The notes below the pieces were generated by a model. It was given only the letters and a program-made list of their open reading frames with translations. It had not been told where the DNA came from and did not search any database. The translations under genes were made by a program, and so were the position numbers. Positions 51,300-60,835 of a stretch of 64,000 nt of DNA are shown here, in pieces; within the stretch, counting starts at the first letter, position 1; each line of letters starts with the position of its first letter. Source of the stretch: Vibrio sp. UBA2441 (GTDB lineage: Bacteria > Pseudomonadota > Gammaproteobacteria > Enterobacterales > Vibrionaceae); NCBI GenBank assembly GCA_002342685.1, contig DDQN01000024.1:24165-88164 (forward strand). Direction: 5' to 3'.

Positions 51300-53381
51300 T
51301 TACTTCTGTAGAAGTGAAATATCAGCTATTTGCAGGAACAGGTTACGCAGCTTGTTCAGAAGCGTTAAGCGGTTCTTTTTAAGTGCCTCGTCTTCTGCCA
51401 TTACCATTACTGAGTCAAAGAACGTATCTACAGGTTCACGTAGATCTGCAAGTTTGCTTAGCGCGCTTTGGTAATCGCCAGTAGCAAATGCAGGTTCTAG
51501 CGCCTCTGTCATAACTTCAACTTCTTCAGCTAGTGCTTTTTCAGCATCTTCCTGAAGTAATGCTAAGTCTATTTCTTCTGCGAGTTCGCCTTCAAATTTC
51601 GCCAGTATATTGCCAACACGTTTGTTCGCAGCAGCTAATGATTCGGCAGCTTCAAGACCGCGGAAGTGTGAAACAGCTTTCACCCTTTGGTCAAAGTCAG
51701 CAGGTTTAGTCGGACGACGAGCAAGCACTGCTTGAATGATATCAATACTAAAACCTTCATCCTGATACCACGCACGGAAGCGACCAAGCATGAAGTCAAT
51801 AACGTCATCGACAACGTTTTTGTTGGTTAGCTTATCGGCAAACAGGACTTTTGCTTCGGTGAGCAGTTCAACCAAATCAAGGTTATAACCGTTTTCAACG
51901 ATGATACGCAGTACACCTAATGATGCACGGCGAAGGGCAAATGGGTCGGAACCTTTTGGTGCTTGGCCAATACCAAATATACCAACCAGAGTATCCAGCT
52001 TATCAGCCATAGCTAGTGCTGAAGAAACACCTGAACCTGGTAGTTTGTCACCAGCAAATCGAGGCATGTATTGTTCGTTCAACGCAACTGCAACTTCTTC
52101 ACACTCACCATCATGACGAGCATAGTGCATGCCCATAACGCCTTGAGTATCGGTAAACTCAAAGACCATTGAGGTCATTAAGTCACATTTAGCCAATAGG
52201 CCCGCCCGGGTTGCTTTATCAACATCGGCATCGATTTTTCTGGCAATGAAGCCAGCCAAAACGGCAATACGATCGGTTTTGTCTTTGATCGTACCCAGTT
52301 GCTTCTGGAAGATTGCGGAGTCTAATTCTGGTAAACGGTCTATTAGCGGACGCTTACGGTCAGTATTGAAAAAGAACTCAGCGTCAGCAAGACGTGGACG
52401 AACAACTTTTTCATTTCCTTCAATAACCTGACGAGGCTCTTTTGACTCGATGTTCGAAACGAAGATAAATTTAGGCAGTAACTTTCTATTTTCATCGCCA
52501 TTTTCATGGGAATAAACAGGGAAGTATTTCTGATCGCCTTTCATGGTATAAACCAAAGCTTCAGAAGGAACATTCAAAAATTCTTCTTCGAAAGAAGCTG
52601 TCAATACCACAGGCCATTCAACCAGTGAAGTGACTTCTTCGACTAAGTCATCTTCAAGATCGGCGATACCACCAACAGCAGCAGCTGCTTTTTTAGTGTC
52701 GGCAACAATGATTGCTTTACGAGCATCATAATCAGCCATCACTTTACCGCGCTCTTCTAAGAGCGCCGGGTATTGATCGGCACTGTCGATAGTAAACTCG
52801 GACTCACCCATAAAGCGGTGACCGCGAATGATGCGATCCGAAGCAACGCCAAGAATTTCGCCAGCAATAAGGTCTTCACCCAGAAGAATGGTTAGTGTTT
52901 TCACTGGACGGATAAACTGAGTATCTTTGTCACCCCAACGCATCGGTTTCGCGATAGGTAGGTTGGCCAGTGCTTTCGCAGCAAGGTCGACAATGAGTTC
53001 CTGAACAGGCTTGCCTTTTACTTCTTGCTTAAATAAAAGCCACTCGCCTTTATCTGTTTTTAGACGTTCAGCTTGATCAACGGTAATGCCATTACCACGA
53101 GCCCAGCCTTGGGCTGCTTTAGTGGCATTGCCTTCAGCATCGAAAGCAACAGAGATTGCAGGACCTCGTTTTTCTACCACTTTATCAGCCTGACCTTCAG
53201 CAAGATCAGTTACTTTTAAAGCTAAACGGCGAGGTGCTGCGTACCATTTTATACCTTGATGGGCTAAATCTGCCCCTTTTAACTCGGTTTCAAAATTGTG
53301 AGCAAATGCTTCCGCTAGAGTGCGAAGTTGTGTTGGTGGTAATTCTTCGGTACCAAGTTCAATTAAAAAGTTCTTCGCCAT
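51300..53381 (-). CDS. glyS: glycyl-tRNA synthetase beta subunit
   Basis: Large subunit of the alpha2-beta2 enzyme that charges glycine tRNA. The start MAKNFLIELGTEELPPTQLRTLAEAF is the family signature, and the 693-residue length is normal. The C-terminal anticodon-binding DALR-like region ends NKLRNLFLQIADISLLQK. It follows glyQ by 2 bases. Confidence 0.98.
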   Translation of the reverse strand: MAKNFLIELGTEELPPTQLRTLAEAFAHNFETELKGADLAHQGIKWYAAPRRLALKVTDLAEGQADKVVEKRGPAISVAFDAEGNATKAAQGWARGNGITVDQAERLKTDKGEWLLFKQEVKGKPVQELIVDLAAKALANLPIAKPMRWGDKDTQFIRPVKTLTILLGEDLIAGEILGVASDRIIRGHRFMGESEFTIDSADQYPALLEERGKVMADYDARKAIIVADTKKAAAAVGGIADLEDDLVEEVTSLVEWPVVLTASFEEEFLNVPSEALVYTMKGDQKYFPVYSHENGDENRKLLPKFIFVSNIESKEPRQVIEGNEKVVRPRLADAEFFFNTDRKRPLIDRLPELDSAIFQKQLGTIKDKTDRIAVLAGFIARKIDADVDKATRAGLLAKCDLMTSMVFEFTDTQGVMGMHYARHDGECEEVAVALNEQYMPRFAGDKLPGSGVSSALAMADKLDTLVGIFGIGQAPKGSDPFALRRASLGVLRIIVENGYNLDLVELLTEAKVLFADKLTNKNVVDDVIDFMLGRFRAWYQDEGFSIDIIQAVLARRPTKPADFDQRVKAVSHFRGLEAAESLAAANKRVGNILAKFEGELAEEIDLALLQEDAEKALAEEVEVMTEALEPAFATGDYQSALSKLADLREPVDTFFDSVMVMAEDEALKKNRLTLLNKLRNLFLQIADISLLQK

Positions 53382-53383
53382 GA

Positions 53384-54304
53384 CTACTTCTCCTCACCCT
53401 TTGATTTACACATAGGGAAGCCTAGTGCTTCACGGGATGCATAATATGCCTGCGCAACCGACTTTGTTAAGTCACGAATACGTAGGATGTAACGCTGGCG
53501 TTCAGTTACTGAGATAGCTTTACGTGCATCGAGAAGGTTGAATGCGTGACCCGCTTTTAGTATGCGTTCGTATGCTGGTAGTGGTAATGGTGCTTCTAGT
53601 TCAAGCAACTCTTTACACTCTTTTTCGCATTGGTCAAAGAAGGTAAATAGAAAATCTACATCAGCATGTTCGAAGTTGTAAGTGGATTGCTCGACTTCAT
53701 TTTGATGGAAGATATCACCGTAGGTGGTTCTACCTAAAGGACCATCAGACCATACAAGATCATAAACAGAATCTACGCCCTGAATATACATTGCTAAACG
53801 TTCGATACCGTACGTGATTTCACCGGTAACAGGTTTACACTCAAGACCGCCCACTTGCTGGAAATAAGTAAACTGAGTTACTTCCATGCCGTTGAGCCAA
53901 ACTTCCCAGCCTAAGCCCCATGCACCAAGTGTTGGGTTTTCCCAGTTGTCTTCCACGAAACGGATATCGTGCACCAGAGGGTCAACACCTAATACTTCCA
54001 AAGAGCCAAGATACAGCTCCTGAATGTTGTCTGGTGAAGGTTTGATCATGACCTGAAACTGATAATAATGTTGCAGACGGTTAGGGTTTTCACCATAGCG
54101 ACCGTCGGTAGGGCGACGTGATGGCTGCACATAAGCAGTAGCAAGTGGCTCTGGTCCAATGGCGCGTAAGCATGTCATTGGGTGAGAAGTACCCGCACCC
54201 ACTTCCATATCTAAAGGCTGAACAATAGTACAACCCTGTTGTGCCCAATAATCCTGCAGCGCGAGGATCATACCTTGAAAGGTTTTGATATCGTATTTTT
54301 GCAT
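53384..54304 (-). CDS. glyQ: glycyl-tRNA synthetase alpha subunit
   Basis: Catalytic subunit with the class II core. TFQGMILALQDYWAQQGCTIVQPLDMEVGAGTSHP opens the protein, with PSRRPTDGRYGENPNRLQHYYQFQV later. It has 306 residues. It leads a two-gene operon with glyS. The 308-base gap upstream contains its promoter region and a GC-rich hairpin but no gene I can support. Confidence 0.98.
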   Translation of the reverse strand: MQKYDIKTFQGMILALQDYWAQQGCTIVQPLDMEVGAGTSHPMTCLRAIGPEPLATAYVQPSRRPTDGRYGENPNRLQHYYQFQVMIKPSPDNIQELYLGSLEVLGVDPLVHDIRFVEDNWENPTLGAWGLGWEVWLNGMEVTQFTYFQQVGGLECKPVTGEITYGIERLAMYIQGVDSVYDLVWSDGPLGRTTYGDIFHQNEVEQSTYNFEHADVDFLFTFFDQCEKECKELLELEAPLPLPAYERILKAGHAFNLLDARKAISVTERQRYILRIRDLTKSVAQAYYASREALGFPMCKSKGEEK

Positions 54305-54612
54305 AGTAGGTTTGCGCGAATCTTCTGTCTGAATGAATGAAAAATAACAATAAAGTATAGCGATATATTGTTGTTGGGAGTAGAGCTATTCTTGCTTATT
54401 TCTTCTCCAGACCCAAAAAAAATTTGCTTTTGTTTGATTCATGGCAGTTTTTGCCGTTAATACTCATTTCTTTGGTTTGTATTTGTTTGGGGTAGGTCGG
54501 CAGGAACGGCTGGGTTCTGTATTCTTAGTAAGTTAAGCAAGAGTAATAGTTGCCCGGTTTATAGGGCGGGCTATCGCTTCAGATTTTTTTTGATTAAAGA
54601 AGGGGGCGGATA
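54305..54612. other. gap between glyQ and tusA
   Basis: Holds the glyQ upstream region. A hairpin with GCCCG/CGGGC arms lies at about 54553–54572, and a T-run on + begins about 12 bases after it; the spacing is too long for a standard terminator. No coding sequence seen. Confidence 0.5.
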
Positions 54613-54861
54613 TTACTCCAGCCCTTTTTTTATCAAATACTGGTAAGGCAAGTTGTCGGTATGTGCTTCAATGAGCTGGTGATCCATAAAGCGACAAAAA
54701 CTAGGTATGTCTCTGGTTGTTGACGGGTCGTCTGCTTTTATTAGTAGAGTTTCACCATCTTGCATATTTCTAATTGTCTTCCTGACCATCATTACGGGCT
54801 CTGGGCAGCGTAATCCTTCCGCTTCAAGTATCTTATTGGCTAGTTCAGGCTTAAGTGTCAT
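54613..54861 (-). CDS. tusA: sulfur-transfer protein TusA (SirA)
   Basis: Small sulfur carrier that passes persulfide sulfur from IscS to the Tus relay for tRNA 2-thiouridine. The 82-residue protein has the active cysteine in EGLRCPEPVMMVRKTIRNM, the family signature CPxP. It stands alone on − and diverges from the small RNA promoter upstream. Confidence 0.96.
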   Translation of the reverse strand: MTLKPELANKILEAEGLRCPEPVMMVRKTIRNMQDGETLLIKADDPSTTRDIPSFCRFMDHQLIEAHTDNLPYQYLIKKGLE

Positions 54862-54926
54862 TACGTGGTCTCTGTCTAAATTACAGTGCTGATATTACTG
54901 ATGAGAAAAAAAAATTCAATAAAAGC

Positions 54927-54955
54927 TTGGCAAATGTAAAAAAGATCGCTACATT
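54927..54955 (+). promoter_or_regulatory. strong sigma-70-like promoter upstream of the small RNA
   Basis: TTGGCA (54927–54932), 17 bases, then TACATT (54950–54955), preceded by an A-rich tract like an UP element. The predicted start is near 54962. Confidence 0.72.
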
Positions 54956-54961
54956 TAATTA

Positions 54962-55044
54962 ACAACTGCGCAACATGCCGACGGCGTGTTCCAGCACTAT
55001 TCCAATTTTCTTGGGCTTCCCCGCTGAAAGGCGGGATTTTTTTT
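54962..55044 (+). ncRNA. probable small RNA or attenuated leader, about 83 nt
   Basis: A complete transcription unit with no gene: a good promoter, then a hairpin AACATGCC/GGCGTGTT (54970–54988, one G·U pair), an unpaired pyrimidine/AU-rich stretch of the kind Hfq binds, and a Rho-independent terminator with CCCGC/GCGGG and eight T residues (55020–55044). A 25-codon frame beginning ATGCCGACG at 54974 has no ribosome site; if real it would make this an attenuator leader for the LysR gene 85 bases on. I do not recognise it as a named RNA. Confidence 0.62.
55020..55044 (+). terminator. Rho-independent terminator of the small RNA
   Basis: CCCGC (55020–55024) pairs with GCGGG (55031–55035) around TGAAAG, followed by eight T residues. 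No coding gene precedes it on this strand. Confidence 0.85.
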
Positions 55045-55129
55045 GCCTGTAGAACAGTAATCTCTGTTCACTTCAAGATACTGAATCAGAGTATAATAAG
55101 ACGGAGTGCACAGAGATAAAGAGATAGCC

Positions 55130-56074
55130 GTGGAGTTGGAAGAAGTATACCGCAGAGATTTAAATCTGTTGGTGGCATTAAAAGTATTGATTGAAGAAGG
55201 AAGCGTAAGCAAGGCTGCTACAAGGTTAAATTTAAGTCAGTCAGCGATGAGCCGAGTATTAGGCCGTTTACGAGAGTTACTTCAAGACCCTCTTTTTACC
55301 CGTCAGGGACAGCAATTGATCCCCACAGAAAAAGCCTTAGAGGTGGATGCATCTCTTGGGGAACCTTTAGAGTCGTTAAGGCAGCTACTTTCCGAAAAAG
55401 AGTTCGATGCCAAAAGTTGTACCCAAGCTTTTACTATTGCGACTACCGATTATGCGATGCAGACTATTTTGCCATTTGCATTGCCTCGTATTTACCAGGA
55501 AGCCCCGAACGTATCACTTGAATTTTTGCCTCTGCAACACGATCAATTACTCTATCAATTGACCGTGCAAGGAGCTGATTTAGCTATATGTCGTCCAACA
55601 ACCTCTGTTGAGCCTTTACTGAATGATGTATTAGGTAAAGTTGGGGTGTTCTGCATGCTCTCCAAAAAACACCCTTTGGCAGGCAGGGAAATGACGTTGG
55701 AAGATTATCTGGAATATCCTCACGCAATGATCGCAATAAGTGATGGAGTGAAAGCATTAATTGATTCAGCATTAGAAGGGCAACCAGCCAGAAAAACCAT
55801 AATTCGAGCGTACCATTTAGAGGCCGCTCTTGCTGTTGTAGACTCGATCCCATTGATAATTACTGTCCCAGCTGATTTAGCGTATCTCGTTGCAGACCGC
55901 TATGACCTATTGATTAAACCATTACCTTTTGCATTTACGCCTTTTGATTATTCGATGATCTGGCACTCAAGATGTGAGCACTCACCTGCTCAGGAATGGT
56001 TGCGGAACTTGCTGAAAGAAGAGTGTGGCCGACTGATAGCGAAACGTGTTGAGGACCTTGGCCTTAAAGGATAG
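55130..56074 (+). CDS. LysR-family transcriptional regulator
   Basis: 314 residues from the GTG at 55130 (MELEEVYRRDLNLLVALKVL), preceded by AAGAG; an in-frame GTG eight codons earlier is possible. The N-terminal helix-turn-helix is GSVSKAATRLNLSQSAMSRVLGRLRE, followed by the typical DPLFTRQGQQLIPTEKA, and the effector domain runs to the C-terminus. The helix-turn-helix form is of the LeuO/NodD-like group. Its targets are unknown. The gene converges on acuI and has the small RNA unit upstream. Confidence 0.87.
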   Translation: MELEEVYRRDLNLLVALKVLIEEGSVSKAATRLNLSQSAMSRVLGRLRELLQDPLFTRQGQQLIPTEKALEVDASLGEPLESLRQLLSEKEFDAKSCTQAFTIATTDYAMQTILPFALPRIYQEAPNVSLEFLPLQHDQLLYQLTVQGADLAICRPTTSVEPLLNDVLGKVGVFCMLSKKHPLAGREMTLEDYLEYPHAMIAISDGVKALIDSALEGQPARKTIIRAYHLEAALAVVDSIPLIITVPADLAYLVADRYDLLIKPLPFAFTPFDYSMIWHSRCEHSPAQEWLRNLLKEECGRLIAKRVEDLGLKG

Positions 56075-56095
56075 TGGTACATAGGTAATAAGTAC

Positions 56096-56131
56096 GAAAA
56101 AGCGAACAAGGGGATGCAAACCTTGTTCGCT
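56096..56131 (-). terminator. terminator after acuI, between converging lysR and acuI
   Basis: Eleven-base arms AGCGAACAAGG and CCTTGTTCGCT around a 9-base loop, with A-rich DNA on the left that becomes a T-run on −. Confidence 0.83.
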
Positions 56132-56157
56132 AAATAAAGAATAATTTGGTTTTGTGA

Positions 56158-57138
56158 TTATAGCTTAATCACTACTCGGCCTGTTACCTGGCCATTAGTA
56201 ATATCTTCTGCGTATTTAGGCGCTTCTTCTAGCGTTATTTCAGTGCACGCTTGCTCAAAATAGCTATCAGGCAATAACTCGGACAGTTTTTCCCATGCGG
56301 CTACGCGCTTCTCTAAAGGACATGAAACTGAATCAACACCTTGTAGGCGGACATTGCGCAGAATGAATGGCATTACTGTCGTTGGTAAATCAAAACCGCC
56401 CGCTAATCCACACGCAGCAACGGTCCTATTGTAATCCATTTGAGCCAGTACCTTAGCCAGTACTTTACTTCCAACGGTGTCGACAGCACCCGCCCAAATT
56501 TGTTTTTCTAGTGCGCGTGCTGGTTCTTCAAATACAGTACGGTCAATAATAGTGCTGGCACCAAGTTGCTCAAGCAGTGGACCGTTTTGTTCAACACGAC
56601 CAGTTACGGCGGCAACGTTATAACCTAGCTGCGCAAGAAGTGTGACAGAAACAGAACCCACACCGCCACTTGCTCCAGTAACCAGGATCTCACCATCTTC
56701 AGGTTTAACACCTGAATCCAGAATTGCTTGTACACATAACATAGCAGTGAAGCCGGCAGTGCCCACCATCATGGCTTTTTTGCTGTCTAAACCTTTAGGG
56801 AGAGGTACTAACCAATCGGCTTTTAATTTCGCTTTTTCGGCCATGCCACCCCAATGATTTTCGCCAACGCCCCAACCAGTAAGAACAACTTCATCACCTT
56901 CTTTATAGCGAGCATCATCAGAGCTTAAGACTTTGCCTGCCATATCAATGCCCGGAATCATTGGAAAATTACGGATGATTTTGCCTTTGCCTGTAATTGC
57001 TAAACCATCTTTGTAGTTCAGTGATGAGTAATCAACAGCAACCAGAACATCGCCCTCTGGCAATTGAGATTCTTCGATGTGTTCGATTGCAGCCAGAGTA
57101 CGTTTGTCTTCTTGATTCAAAACCAGAGCGTTAAACAT
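56158..57138 (-). CDS. acuI: acrylyl-CoA reductase AcuI (YhdH), MDR family
   Basis: NADPH-dependent medium-chain reductase; AcuI proteins detoxify acrylyl-CoA to propionyl-CoA, formed for example from DMSP breakdown in the sea. The 326 residues show the quinone oxidoreductase N-domain (VDYSSLNYKDGLAITGKGKI, FPMIPGIDMAG) and the Rossmann motif VTGASGGVGSVSV near residue 154. No zinc ligands are evident. It stands alone between lysR and fadA; whether the two fatty-acid-related loci share control is not visible. The 230-base gap upstream shows only the fadA terminator. Confidence 0.9.
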   Translation of the reverse strand: MFNALVLNQEDKRTLAAIEHIEESQLPEGDVLVAVDYSSLNYKDGLAITGKGKIIRNFPMIPGIDMAGKVLSSDDARYKEGDEVVLTGWGVGENHWGGMAEKAKLKADWLVPLPKGLDSKKAMMVGTAGFTAMLCVQAILDSGVKPEDGEILVTGASGGVGSVSVTLLAQLGYNVAAVTGRVEQNGPLLEQLGASTIIDRTVFEEPARALEKQIWAGAVDTVGSKVLAKVLAQMDYNRTVAACGLAGGFDLPTTVMPFILRNVRLQGVDSVSCPLEKRVAAWEKLSELLPDSYFEQACTEITLEEAPKYAEDITNGQVTGRVVIKL

Positions 57139-57310
57139 GTTGTTTCTCCACTAGAGCTAATTTTATGTTTGATCGTATATACTCAATTTCTTTCAAAATT
57201 CACTCTGAATTCTGTACCTTGAGTTAACCTGATTGTAAGTGTAGATGCTAACGAGGTATGACTAAAATGAAACTTTAGCATTATATCTATGCGTGACATA
57301 CATACAGTAC

Positions 57311-57337
57311 AAAAAGAGCGGCAAAAGCCGCTCATTT
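57311..57337 (-). terminator. terminator after fadA
   Basis: GAGCGGC (57316–57322) pairs with GCCGCTC (57327–57333) around AAAA; on − a T-run follows. Confidence 0.88.
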
Positions 57338-57368
57338 AATTTATAACCTGATTATCATTAAGATACGA

Positions 57369-58535
57369 TTAATCTACTCTTTCAAAAATGGTAGCAATAC
57401 CTTGTCCAAGCCCAATACACATAGTCGCCAAGCCAAATTGAGCATCTTTTGCCTCCATCAGGTTTATTAACGTAGTTGATATACGGGAACCTGAGCAACC
57501 AAGCGGATGCCCGAGCGCAATAGCGCCACCATTGAGGTTGATTTTTTCATCCACCACTTCCATCAAACCCAGATCTTTGACACAAGGTAGTGACTGAGCA
57601 GCAAAAGCTTCATTCAGTTCAATGACATCCATCTGCTCAATGGATAATCCTGCACGTTGAAGCGCTTTTTGTGTCGCAGGTACAGGACCGTAACCCATTA
57701 TAGAAGGGTCACAACCTGAGACTGCCATTGAGCGTATGCGAGCACGAACTTTTAATCCTAGTGCTTTGGCTTTTTCTTCGCTCATGATAAGCATTGCAGA
57801 AGCGCCATCGGATAGAGCCGAAGAGGTTCCTGCGGTAACAGTACCATTGACAGGGTCGAATACTGGACGTAGTTGAGATAAACCTTCAACGGTAGTTTCA
57901 GGCCTAATTACTTCATCATAATCCAGCTGAATTAGAGAACCATCGGCTGCGTGCCCTTCAATGGGCAGTATCTCATTTTTAAAACGACCTTCAATGGTTG
58001 CAGCATGAGCTCTGGCGTGAGAGCGTGCTGCGAATTCGTCTTGTTGCCCTCGGGATATGCCGTGTAGTTTGCTCAGCATTTCCGCCGTCAATCCCATCAT
58101 TCCAGCGGCTTTCGCCACATTCTTAGATAATCCGGGATGAAAATCGACGCCGTGATTCATCGGCACATGACCCATGTGCTCTACGCCGCCGATTAAGCAG
58201 ATTTCAGCATCGCCTACCATAATAGCGCGGGATGCATCATGCAGTGCCTGCATTGAAGACCCACATAAGCGGTTGACGGTAACAGCGCCTATTTTCTTTG
58301 GTAAGTCAGCAAGTAAAGCGGCATTGCGGGCAATATTAAAGCCTTGTTCCAGTGTTTGTTGTACGCACCCCCAATAGATATCTTCTATCTGGTTAGGGTC
58401 TACTTGAGGATTACGGGTAAGTATTCCTTTCATTAAATGTGCTGATAGATCTTCTGCGCGTACATGACGAAAAGCTCCACCTTTGGAGCGTCCCATGGGT
58501 GTACGAAGACAATCAACAATTACGACGTTATTCAT
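57369..58535 (-). CDS. fadA: 3-ketoacyl-CoA thiolase FadA
   Basis: Last step of fatty-acid beta-oxidation, releasing acetyl-CoA. The start MNNVVIVDCLRTPMGRSKGGAFR from the ATG at 58535 is the family N-terminus; a longer frame from TTG is unlikely because it runs through the ribosome site AAGGA. The nucleophile cysteine is in VNRLCGSSMQALHDA and the C-terminal active sites are GGAIALGHPLGCSGSR and ATMCIGLGQGIA. It has 388 residues. It lies 27 bases after fadB, as in the E. coli fadBA operon. Confidence 0.97.
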   Translation of the reverse strand: MNNVVIVDCLRTPMGRSKGGAFRHVRAEDLSAHLMKGILTRNPQVDPNQIEDIYWGCVQQTLEQGFNIARNAALLADLPKKIGAVTVNRLCGSSMQALHDASRAIMVGDAEICLIGGVEHMGHVPMNHGVDFHPGLSKNVAKAAGMMGLTAEMLSKLHGISRGQQDEFAARSHARAHAATIEGRFKNEILPIEGHAADGSLIQLDYDEVIRPETTVEGLSQLRPVFDPVNGTVTAGTSSALSDGASAMLIMSEEKAKALGLKVRARIRSMAVSGCDPSIMGYGPVPATQKALQRAGLSIEQMDVIELNEAFAAQSLPCVKDLGLMEVVDEKINLNGGAIALGHPLGCSGSRISTTLINLMEAKDAQFGLATMCIGLGQGIATIFERVD

Positions 58536-58562
58536 TGGGATATATTCCTTCTCCAAAAGTGA

Positions 58563-60734
58563 CTATATTGAGCTTGTTTGTTGAGATTGGTAGAAACGTT
58601 CACCGTTTTCAGCCATATCTATTAGCATTTGCGGTACCTGATAGAGTGGACCTAATGCTTTGTGTTGTTCGGCCATGGTTACGTACTCTTTTATCCCAAT
58701 GCTGTCGAGGTAGCGGAATACGCCACCTCGGAATGGAGGGAAACCGAGTCCATAAATCAATGCCATGTCTGCTTCTTGAGGCGTTGCGATAATGCCTTCT
58801 TCTAAGCAGAGCACGACTTCATTAATCATTGGGATCATCATTCGTTGAATAATGGTGTCATCATCGAAATCCTGACGAGGTGCACTGGTTTCTTCTAACA
58901 AGGGCGATACTTCTTCAGAAAAGACTTTTTTAGGCCTGCCTTTTTTATCTTTGCTGTATGAATAGAACCCAGCCCCATTTTTCTGACCATATTTCTCCGC
59001 ATCAAATAGAGCATCAATGGCATCTCTTTGCTCCTTTGCCATTCTCTGTGGGAATCCCTGAGCCATAACTGCTTGTGCATGATGGGCTGTGTCTATACCT
59101 ACCACATCCAATAGGTAAGCAGGCCCCATTGGCCAGCCGAACTTCTTCTCCATCACCTTGTCTATTTTGGTGAAGTCTGCACCGTCTTTTAATAGATCAC
59201 TAAATCCACCGAAGTAGGGGAAAAGTACTCGGTTAACAAAGAATCCAGGGCAGTCGTTGACCACAATAGGGGATTTACCCATTTTGGAGGCATAAGCAAC
59301 CACACGATTTATCGTTTCATCGGAAGTACTGTCTCCGCGAATAATTTCAACCAAAGGCATGCGATGTACCGGGTTAAAGAAGTGCATTCCGCAGAAGTTT
59401 TCAGGTCGCTTCAATGATTTAGCAAGTAAGTTAATTGGAATGGTCGATGTGTTTGAAGTAAGAACGGTATCTTCTGAAATGAGTTCTTCCACTTCGCTTA
59501 ATACGGCAGCCTTAACTTTTGGATTTTCGACAACAGCTTCAACAATGATGTCTGATTGCTCTACCCCAGCGTAGTGTAAGCTTGGGGTTATTGAAGCCAG
59601 AATGCCAGCCATCTTAAAACCATCAATCCTTGCTCTGTCTAGTTGTTTATTAAGTAGTTTTGATGCTTCATTCATGCCTAAGTCTAATGACGGCTGGGCA
59701 ATATCTTTCATTAATACTGGTACACCTTTAAGCGCGGATTGATAGGCGATACCACCTCCCATGATTCCGGCGCCTAGTACTGCGGCTCGTTGTGTTGTTT
59801 TGCTGGCAGACTTAGTGGCCTTTTTCGCAAGCCCTTTAATGTATTGATCGTTGAGGAATAAACCGACTAGAGATTTTGCCTCTTCTGATTTTGCCAGTTT
59901 GATAAAATGCTTACGTTCTATGTCTAAAGCGGCTTTTCGGCTAAGTGTCGATGCTTCTTCAATTGTTATTACAGAGGTGATTGGTGCTGGATAGTGCGGC
60001 CCTGCTTTTTGCGTAACCATGCCCTTAGCCATGGTAAAGCTCATCATAGATTCAAGCTTGCTCAATGTTAGCGGTGATGTTTTTTGTTTGCGTCTGGCTT
60101 GCCAGTCTAATTGTCCTCTATTGGCTTGCCTGATGGTATTGATTGCAGACTGAAGTAACTGATCTGTATCGACGACTGCATCCAATAAGCCAAGTTTAAG
60201 TGCTTCATCAGCACGGTTTGCTTTGCCTGCAGTAATAAGTTCCATAGCACTATCAGCGCCAATAAGGCGCGGTAAGCGAACCGTACCACCAAATCCAGGC
60301 ATAATGCCGAGTTTTGTTTCTGGTAAGCCTATGCTGGTGGTTTTATCCCCGACTCTAAAGTCGGTAGCTAATACACACTCACATCCACCACCTAAGGCGT
60401 GGCCTTTAATCATTGAAAGAGTAGGTACGGGTAAGTCTTCCAATTTATTAAAAATATCATTGGAATAAACTAACCATTTATTCAGCTCGTCATCTGTCTT
60501 AGCGAAGAGTCCTAAGAACTCGGTAATATCGGCTCCAACGATAAAAGAGTCTTTATCTGATGTTAAAATCAGGCCGGTTAAATTTTGATGTTCTTTTAAT
60601 GTATCGAGAGCTTGGTCCAAGGAATCGAGTGTTGCTAAATCAAGTTTGTTCACCGCAGCAGGCGCACAAAAGCTAAGTTCAGCAATACCGTTCTCTAATT
60701 CCTTCACTTGTAGGGTGTTGGCTTGGTAGATCAT
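58563..60734 (-). CDS. fadB: fatty oxidation complex alpha subunit FadB
   Basis: Multifunctional enzyme of beta-oxidation: enoyl-CoA hydratase, isomerase and 3-hydroxyacyl-CoA dehydrogenase. The N-terminal crotonase domain (about 1–190) has IKGHALGGGCECVLATDFRV. The dehydrogenase NAD-binding motif is AVLGAGIMGGGIAYQSALKG near residue 318, and HFFNPVHRMPLVEIIRG is a signature. The 723 residues are full length. A FadR site lies about 100 bases upstream. Confidence 0.98.
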   Translation of the reverse strand: MIYQANTLQVKELENGIAELSFCAPAAVNKLDLATLDSLDQALDTLKEHQNLTGLILTSDKDSFIVGADITEFLGLFAKTDDELNKWLVYSNDIFNKLEDLPVPTLSMIKGHALGGGCECVLATDFRVGDKTTSIGLPETKLGIMPGFGGTVRLPRLIGADSAMELITAGKANRADEALKLGLLDAVVDTDQLLQSAINTIRQANRGQLDWQARRKQKTSPLTLSKLESMMSFTMAKGMVTQKAGPHYPAPITSVITIEEASTLSRKAALDIERKHFIKLAKSEEAKSLVGLFLNDQYIKGLAKKATKSASKTTQRAAVLGAGIMGGGIAYQSALKGVPVLMKDIAQPSLDLGMNEASKLLNKQLDRARIDGFKMAGILASITPSLHYAGVEQSDIIVEAVVENPKVKAAVLSEVEELISEDTVLTSNTSTIPINLLAKSLKRPENFCGMHFFNPVHRMPLVEIIRGDSTSDETINRVVAYASKMGKSPIVVNDCPGFFVNRVLFPYFGGFSDLLKDGADFTKIDKVMEKKFGWPMGPAYLLDVVGIDTAHHAQAVMAQGFPQRMAKEQRDAIDALFDAEKYGQKNGAGFYSYSKDKKGRPKKVFSEEVSPLLEETSAPRQDFDDDTIIQRMMIPMINEVVLCLEEGIIATPQEADMALIYGLGFPPFRGGVFRYLDSIGIKEYVTMAEQHKALGPLYQVPQMLIDMAENGERFYQSQQTSSI

Positions 60735-60835
60735 TATCTTTCTCCGTAAAGAGCAATAATCAATTGCTATCTAGAGTCCATTTAATAGTTATAGTCTGGT
60801 TGTACTCAAAAGAGCTACATTCTAATTCTAAACGT

